Assembly (NCBI RefSeq): GCF_021018895.1
Contig: NC_079377.1
Span: 19,493,501 to 19,557,500, forward strand
Length of the DNA stretch: 64,000 bases
Origin: Seriola aureovittata
Lineage: Eukaryota; Chordata; Actinopteri; Carangiformes; Carangidae
Direction: 5' to 3'
Positions within the stretch are counted from its first letter, which is position 1. Each line of letters opens with the position of its first letter. The notes beneath the pieces were generated by a model that searched no databases, was not told the origin of the DNA, and saw nothing but the letters and a program-made list of their open reading frames with translations. Both the position numbers and the translations under genes were made by a program. Positions 1 through 64,000 of this stretch are shown piece after piece.

Positions 1-2
1 CG

Positions 3-56366
<56,364 letters not shown>

Positions 56367-58805
56367 CCGCAAAGCATGATGGGCTCCTTTTCCCTGTATA
56401 CGTTTGGAAAACTACTGTCTGCCAGTGGTGATGGACTTACATCCCTGGGTCTTTGTAGCATTTTATTATTGTAATTTTGTAGAAAACCAAAAAATCTGAA
56501 AATTTAAGTAATATCTGGTTTGCGGGACTTGATAATGTACATGGAAGAACTCAGGAAGGAAAGTGGACACTCCTCTGCAGTATGGCACTTTTGACTGATT
56601 CTTTCAGAATGAAATCACATTTTGCTTAAGAAGAAATACTGATAATATTCTGTAATATCTTATTACAATCTTACTATTCATTCAGTCTTTTTTCTGTCCT
56701 TGCTGAGGTCTCTCAGAGGTAATGATTGCCTAATTATTGTGTCATTTAAACTGTTTATGGCAGTCTTAATTTATCACCCTTTAAAAGGGGGAATGACACC
56801 TGCATGCGTATGCAGATATGGGAGGCAATTGAGCATATGTAGCTACACTAGCTATAGGTAGCATTTAAGATACAGTCCAAAGAAGTGAAAGATTTACCAC
56901 ACAGCTTTTCATGTTGTGGATCTCTGACTTTCCTCACATACTCAGATTGATAGTGGATACTTTGTGTAAATATTCTGAGTAAGTTACTGCGTGTTGAAAT
57001 AGTACTGCAAACTTATTAACTACAACCAGTAACTTATGATCTTTATCCAAGACCAAATCAGTTTAATAATGGCTACATCTGTGTAATTAAATTAATGGAA
57101 CCTGCTCATGTGGACCTGCCAAATAACTTATTCAACTGTGTCACTGGACACAAGAACAACGTTTTTCTGTTAAAATATGTAGAACTGTTTACCACTTAAA
57201 ATTATTTAGACTTGATATTTATTTACACAGATTCCTGCAAAGGATTTTTAAACAAACACTGAGGAGCAAAAATTTGTCATTTTACACACACTAGAAACAA
57301 CCTAAGACATGACCATCAAATATTTTATTTTATTGGGGTCATAATTGAATTAGATGAAGCATCTATTTTACTGTGTTCATTACATAATACCAAATGTCCT
57401 ATGCCAATTGCAGACTACAGCCTTCATTACTATATTTTTTCCCTGGAGGAAGGGGCTATTGATCTGAACGGGTCCTTATATTTAATCATTGCTGTTTCCA
57501 TACACAAATCCTGGGAAAAGAAGAAGCATTGACTGGATATCTATAATATCTTTCCAAATGCAATGTTGTGACTTATTGAACAAATACTAAGGGAGCAGTT
57601 TTTCAAGAGGGGGCCAGAGGGTCTCTGCTGTCAGCCAAATCAATACAATGAATTTTTAACAGAGCTTGACAGTTGCAGTTGCTGCAGTTTAACCTCAAGG
57701 ACATAGTGGCCTGTAATGTCATGCCTGTGACTGAATATATATTACCTTTACCATGTGCAGTTGGATCTTAATATACAGGATTGTCAGTAAAGAACAAGTC
57801 ATTTACACTTGACTGAAAGCTTGTAGCAACTTTCATTTGAATTTTGAATGATTGCATGTCACACACTCTCTCCTATGAGTGCAACTTTAAGCAACAATGG
57901 TTGTGGTTTTATATTGTAGAAACATTTTTACCTTACAAAGCCATTAATCAAGGAAACAGGAAAACATTACCAGAGAGCTACATAATGATGTCTTCGTCAA
58001 CAATTTGCAGGGTGTTACAGTCAGTGCTTTACTACAAAAGCAGCACAGGTGCAATCAGTGTTTAGTCTGAATTCAATTAGCAGGAGGAATTTAATAATTT
58101 CATTCTGCTGGTAAACTGAAGCTATCACAGTGCACTAAGCTTAGCTGTAATAATGAAAGACAAACAGACCGTCAATGGGGTAAAATAATACAAAGCTCAA
58201 ACAATTAGTCAGAAAATTAATTGGCAACTATTCTGCTAATCAGCTGACGAACCGATTATCTATGGATCAGATCCAACAAGACACTTGAATATGTAAACAT
58301 GGGCTTTGAGAAATTGTGATGGGATTTTTGTTTTTTTTGTACTTTTCTGACATTTTATGGACCAAACAATCGACTAATCAGTAAGTTACAGCTTAATCAA
58401 TAATGAATGTAATTGTTAGTTTCCACCTTAAAATACTATAACACCTGATTTCTAGTGGAAATCATCTAGTGTTTCACCAGTTTTCAGAGCAAATATGTAT
58501 TGTATACAGTACAGTAGAGTATAGTTGTGCCTGCTCTGTTTGTGAAGCAGGTTAAACATAAGCCACTACACAGACTCATTTCTGTCATAATATGTTCCAT
58601 ATATGTAAAGACGGGTTACAAGCTGCTGAACCACTAATAGCAGTGGAGGATCAAACATTTGGCAGTCAGAAACACACCCTTTGACAATTGTAATCTGGTT
58701 ATGATGGATAACTTCTGCCATCTAGAGGATGTCATGAGAACAAGAACTCTGTTAACTGCTGCAATATGACATGTTAATTTTTAAAAATCAGTCTTGATTA
58801 AGTAG

Positions 58806-58826
58806 TATATATATATATATATATAT
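58806..58826. repeat. (AT)n microsatellite
   Basis: Short AT run directly upstream of two inverted repeats. Confidence 0.9.
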
Positions 58827-58843
58827 CTTGGTTTACAATTGTT

Positions 58844-58861
58844 TATATGAAAGTTCATATA
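58844..58861. repeat. Inverted repeat, 8-bp arms
   Basis: TATATGAA - AG - TTCATATA, 11 bp upstream of the long palindrome. Confidence 0.85.
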
Positions 58862-58871
58862 AATTATATAT

Positions 58872-58909
58872 TGCCTTTTATATATTTTATATAAAATATA
58901 TAAAAGGCA
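58872..58909. repeat. Perfect 38-bp palindrome
   Basis: The arm TGCCTTTTATATATTTTAT at 58872-58890 is followed with no spacer by its exact reverse complement at 58891-58909. It could form a cruciform in DNA or a hairpin in a pld5 3' UTR transcript. Confidence 0.93.
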
Positions 58910-60356
58910 GCAACAGGAGAATATAAATGATTTTCCTGCTAAAGTCTGAACTGAAAATATGTTGATAGTTACTGTTTCTTGATATCAAGAGATGACAAAA
59001 TTATACATTTTTGAAAAACACTACATATACAGTATAACATGGAATCAAGCAATGCTAATAAAACAGTGAAGTATAAAACATACGTAATAAAAAAACAAAT
59101 GTTTAATTCCAACATGCAAAAAACTGACGTACTTTAAAAATATATTTTTTTGCTGCTATATGTGTGCCCTGACACTTTGTCTTTCTGTGTGACACATAAC
59201 CATTAATCCATCCATAAACTGATTCATAAATCTCTTGTATAAAGCAAACACAATCACAGTTTCTCCATACAGAGTGAGTAGAACTTGAAGAGCATTATCG
59301 AAATAATAATATCCACATTTTATTGTAAAGCACTACTTCCCCACACTGTACTGCTTGTAATCTGACTGTAGTCAGATTCACTACTTTATGCTGCTATTGT
59401 GTAAGATTATTATACTGGAACAGGAATGCTGCTAATGTTCCCTGTACCCAGGTCTTCATGTACTTTGCTTGTTTATTTGTTTAAAAACTATTTTGATCAT
59501 GAAAAACAGTGACTATTTTCCAGTTAGCATGGACCAGGAGTACGCCTTTAAAGTCATATTTTCCATGGAGACGTATCGCAGTTCTTCAAATCAGCAATGG
59601 ACATGCAATACATGCAAATGAAAAGAAAAAAAGAATGTTTCTTTATGACCTGTGTACTGACTGTGTGTCTATCCTTCCATTGACACTAAAGTAAACTTGA
59701 TACTGAAAAAGATACTTTTTCTTGAAGTCAAAATGGAAAGTACATGGGTTTGAGATAGCTGCATAGTTAAACACAATGATGCTCACTGTAAAAGCTTTTT
59801 AATGTTGCATACCTTTATTCTGTTGAATCTTTTTGGCATGACTGCAGCTTGCATGCCCTGCCTTTATGACCTGTGCACAGTAGCTACGAGCCTTTCAAGA
59901 GATGATATTAATGAAATCTTATATACCTTTAAAAATACAAAAGGAATGTATATTTATTGAATATCCTTGTTAATGCACATTACTGAATTATCTGATCACT
60001 ACATTTTTACTCTTAATAAAAAATACTAAGTAGTCTTACCTTTTTTTTCTGTGTATGTGGGTGTGTTTAAGTATAACTGACTTGGCTTTCTTTAACACAA
60101 AGGCTGTTAATTTAAGCAACATGGCTTACTTCAGAAGGTAATCCTTAGTACATCACTGTACAGTGCCTGTCAGTCAGGTCCTATATCCTGAACAGACAGG
60201 CCTTATGGCAAGCAGAGGAGTATCCAGGTTGCTAGAGGGAGCATGATGGCTGATTGTGGGCAGAATTGCAAATGATATTCACCTGATTCACCTCACAAGA
60301 CAACCGAGTTCACTATAAGGTTAAGGTAACACCACAGTTAACTAATTTTCTCTCGC

Positions 60357-60378
60357 ACACACACACACACACACACAG
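60357..60378. repeat. (CA)n microsatellite
   Basis: Short CA run. Confidence 0.9.
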
Positions 60379-60419
60379 TTATCAAAGATCTAATGATAAA
60401 ATTAGAAGAAAAACTCATG

Positions 60420-60800
60420 TTATATTAGCTGCATAGTTTGGCCATTAAACATAATTGTCCTATGAAAATTAAAACTTTTCAATTACTATAGCTGCCAAGT
60501 TTGGGCTCCACAATCTAATTTCAAGGGAAAAGGATTATCTGCTAATTCTGGCCATCACAAATTTAATATTGATGTGAAATGTTACTTTACCTGCTATAGC
60601 TTTGCCCACTAAAAAGTTAATAGTAATGTATGGTTACAAAATAACAGCATAATGAATCTAAAATGAATGCAATGTGAAAAAATGTCAGTAACCTTAGCTG
60701 CTAAATTGGCCATTGATTATAATATTCAAATAAAGCTGGTAGGTTTCAATTAGTTCAGTAATTTCAGCTGCTAACAATGGGTTTCACAAAATTAAAGTCA
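60420..60800 (+). repeat. Decayed tandem array, left block
   Basis: Variants of TTAGCTGCTAAATTGGCCA followed by an A/T-rich stretch recur near 60427, 60489, 60540, 60596, 60695 and 60767, spaced about 50-100 bp apart. The units are too diverged for an exact period. Confidence 0.55.
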
Positions 60801-61279
60801 AGGTAAAGATAAAGTCAGTTGCATTAGGCATATCATGACCACCACAAAGCTCCCACCTGTACAGACATCCATCACTCTCAGGTGAGAAAGAGCAACTGCT
60901 TATATAGTGCCTTCCTCTACTTAACAATTAGCCTGGGCAGAACCAAACTTCATTCACGGGGTCCAAGTCTATCTCATCTAGAAAGATTGATTGACAAAGT
61001 TATTTTTCATCAGTAAACATAAACATTACAAACAAGACGTGAATTATAATATTGTAAACAAACTGTATAATCACTCCAAATCACACAAACAGTTATGAAC
61101 ACAGTATATTAAACTTGTGACCACCCCCACAGTCACGGTATAACCTGTGACATCATTGATGCTAGAGCATAAAACAGGGAAGTGTTTGACTACCTCCCCT
61201 ATTAGAACTGCTGAAGTCCAAGGTGAGTATAGAGGACAAAGATGCTCAGATTAAACCAATGAAGTCACTACACAGTGCC

Positions 61280-61680
61280 AGTAACATTAGCTGATCATTT
61301 TTATAAATTTAATGGTAAGATAAAATGAAAACATCAGCTACTAATTTGTGGGCTAGGTTAGCATGAAGCTAAGTAATACAGTGCCAAGTTTAATCGGGCA
61401 TTATAAGGCTATAATTAGCTTCTAAACTTCTAAGATATGGAGACTGTAAGACTAGCATTAGCTTCTACTTTTTGAAATTTCAAGGGTAGCATTAGCTTAC
61501 CTTTGAACATTAGGCTAACATAAGCTGCTCACCTTTAGGCCTTACAATTACAAAGGTAGCCTTAGCTTCTCATAACCTCTGAATATTGCAAGGCTAGCTT
61601 TAGCTACTAACTCTTGCACACAGGGTAGCATTAAGCTACATTTCACAGTAACATCAGCTGCTCACTTTTATAAATACATT
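61280..61680 (+). repeat. Decayed tandem array, right block
   Basis: Variants of GGGTAGCATTAGCTTCTAA recur near 61331, 61405, 61450, 61484, 61553, 61590 and 61622 at about 35-75 bp intervals. They share the TTAGCT core with the left block. Confidence 0.55.
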
Positions 61681-63230
61681 TTAAAAACTGTAATGAGTTA
61701 CTGGTGTAAATATATAATTATCTACAAATGTAAAAAAATATTGATTAATAAATATGAATAATTAATAAAGTTATTCTTATTTTTTAAATCAAACAACAAT
61801 GTTCTGCCTTGTAATTGAATGAAATAGGCCTATAATAACATTTAACGGTTCAATATGCATTTTCATATAACTATTAAGTATCCACAAAGGAATTAGATTC
61901 TTTTCATTACCTTAAAATATTTCCCTGTTTCCTTCACTTGCATCCTGTTGTCGTGTCTCAGTCCCTCCCACAAAAGAAGAGATGCAACATCCTTTTCTTC
62001 GACCTATCATCTGAGGCAACATCAGTGCCCGGTGATGACAGTACAGCTGGATCACTGCTGGATCAGCTGTCGGTCTGCAGGTGTTAAGAGCTTTTGTACC
62101 TTGAAGTTTAATTGCACAAATAAAATGACACACAATATCCAAATAATGATAGTACAGCCAGTGCAGCATTGTAGTGAAGTCATCCAACATGACAAAAGTA
62201 ACATATCATAAATAAACTGATTGTCAGCAGTTGCATATCTATTAAAAATCTGTATTTTGTATTTATATTGTGAACACATCCATCAAACTACACTTTGTGA
62301 AGTTACTACTCAGACACTGAAAGCTAATGAGCCAACAAAGCTTTTTTTTTTATTTGTATCTGCATTTATTGATGGTCTGTTTGTAAATGCATCATGTAAT
62401 TATCCAATTTATGAATATCTCCTAATGTTATTTAGATGTTTTAGTGAGAGTGGAAAATATGTAAATATCTCAAGTCAAAATATCATTTCTACGCACAGGG
62501 GTTTTCAATCTGATTGTAAAAGATGTTTAACTAAAATGTTTTTACAGCTGAAAGACAACAGACTCTTCCCCTCTCTGACTATAAGACTATAAGATGCGGT
62601 GTCCAATCACTAAAAGATCTCTAATGAGGGTGTGTGTCGGTCTGATAAAGATAGACAGACAGAAAAGCAGCTTTACACACTTTGTGGCCACTGCTGACAT
62701 TAGCCTAATAACCATGTGTTGCTTTCCTTGTATATTATGTACATTTATGCATATTAACTTGTTTTGGCAGAAAATTTGTAAAATCTCATTAAATGCACAT
62801 TTAATAATTGTCATATAATATCCCATTGTTGTGTTTTTTTGTTATTATCATTACCATTCCACCACAAAGGGGAAGCCTAAAACTATTGCACAGTACTATG
62901 TCCCAAACTGGATTCTCATTTTGCATGGCGGGCTACTGTATATATAGAAATAACATGCTGCTTCAAAGACAAAAGTGATACAGTGATAGTGATACTCACC
63001 GGTTGTTAGAATTTTGGACAATTGTGTTATGAGTGACAAAGTGTAGGCCTACCCTGTGTTTGAATGTGAGATTAACTGTTGCGCTGAGCTGCAAATTGGC
63101 AGAGACAACTGTATAAACTGTGTTCAAAAAGTCGACTTAGAATAGAGAAAAAACTAAAAACAGCATGCTAGCAGCAGTGATCCTGAGGCTGGTACCTGTC
63201 TGGACCATGGATGTATGGTCTGGACTCAAG
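61681..63230. other. Intergenic sequence before cfap36, no gene seen
   Basis: AT-rich. The open frames at 61912-62826 on both strands have no family resemblance. Confidence 0.5.
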
Positions 63231-63241
63231 CAGCAGCGCAC

Positions 63242-63249
63242 TGACGTAA
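63242..63249 (+). promoter_or_regulatory. CRE/ATF-like site TGACGTAA
   Basis: TGACGTAA matches the CREB/ATF half-palindrome and lies three bases before the X-box. A single short motif, so only suggestive. Confidence 0.4.
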
Positions 63250-63251
63250 CA

Positions 63252-63265
63252 GTTACCTTAGCAAC
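63252..63265 (+). promoter_or_regulatory. RFX X-box motif upstream of cfap36
   Basis: GTTACC-TT-AGCAAC fits the RFX consensus of two inverted half-sites with a 2-bp spacer (GTNRCC-N1-3-RGYAAC). It lies about 254 bp before the cfap36 ATG. RFX2/3 are the established activators of ciliary genes, and cfap36 encodes a cilium-associated protein. Confidence 0.7.
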
Positions 63266-63497
63266 CGATTAGGCGTCACCACTCTCTGCTGCAAATTCAT
63301 GAGTGCGCAATTCTACTCGGAGACAGTCCAGTCAAGAGAGGACAAACAGCCACCGAGTCGCGCTATGGGGACTAGTTTATGAGGGACAATAAACCAAATG
63401 TCTCTTCCCGTCTGTTTGGGCTGTGTGTGTTCGTGCTGTAGCGGAGCTGGACGTGCCCACCTGAAGAAGTTCGCTGTGCGGGTGCTGTTGTTGCTAA

Positions 63498-64000
<503 letters not shown>

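Larger units (their letters stand above)
56367..60020 (+). other. Probable pld5 3' UTR and downstream sequence
   Basis: No open frame of note. Candidate AATAAA signals lie at 59057, 59086 and 60015; the last would give a 3.6 kb 3' UTR. Which one is used cannot be told from sequence. Confidence 0.4.

Noticed and set aside
61912..62826. Open frames of 74-123 codons on both strands upstream of cfap36
   Set aside because: AT-rich sequence, no motif, and no splice or promoter logic.

Overview
The window is vertebrate nuclear DNA, almost certainly from a teleost fish and probably a percomorph. The reasons are split genes with GT/AG introns, very dense dinucleotide to pentanucleotide microsatellites, a tRNA-derived SINE and several interspersed repeats that I recognise from teleost genomes, and protein-coding exons that resemble vertebrate PLD5 and CFAP36. 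It is not microbial. There are no operons, CRISPR arrays or phage genes. The species cannot be named from the sequence alone.

Layout. (1) Positions 3-56366, plus strand: pld5, an inactive phospholipase D-like type II membrane protein, in ten coding exons. The 5' end of the gene lies left of the window. The first visible coding exon ends at 65. It is followed by a 41 kb intron (66-41213), then nine exons between 41214 and 56366. All exon phases agree, and the joined reading frame is 588 residues long with no internal stop. (2) Nested on the same strand inside that intron is a two-exon C2H2 zinc finger gene (33231-35345): eight intact fingers and one decayed finger. (3) Positions 63519-63624, plus strand: the first coding exon of cfap36 (ccdc104), preceded by a promoter-like region with a near-ideal RFX X-box. 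The rest of that gene lies to the right.

The non-coding part is mostly intron and intergenic DNA. It holds microsatellites, a tRNA-type SINE (about 13042-13250), a fossil Tc1/mariner transposase end (26400-26594), and several repeat families with two or more copies that can be matched to each other within the window. There is also a decayed tandem array (60420-61680) and a perfect 38-bp palindrome (58872-58909).

I do not see a new biological system. The points most worth a second look are: a degenerate 12-residue tandem repeat that lengthens the C-terminal tail of this PLD5; the nested zinc finger gene, whose splice phases would allow in-frame chimeras with pld5; a possible short alternative first exon for pld5 at 11.6 kb; the X-box in front of the ciliary gene cfap36; and the long palindrome downstream of pld5.
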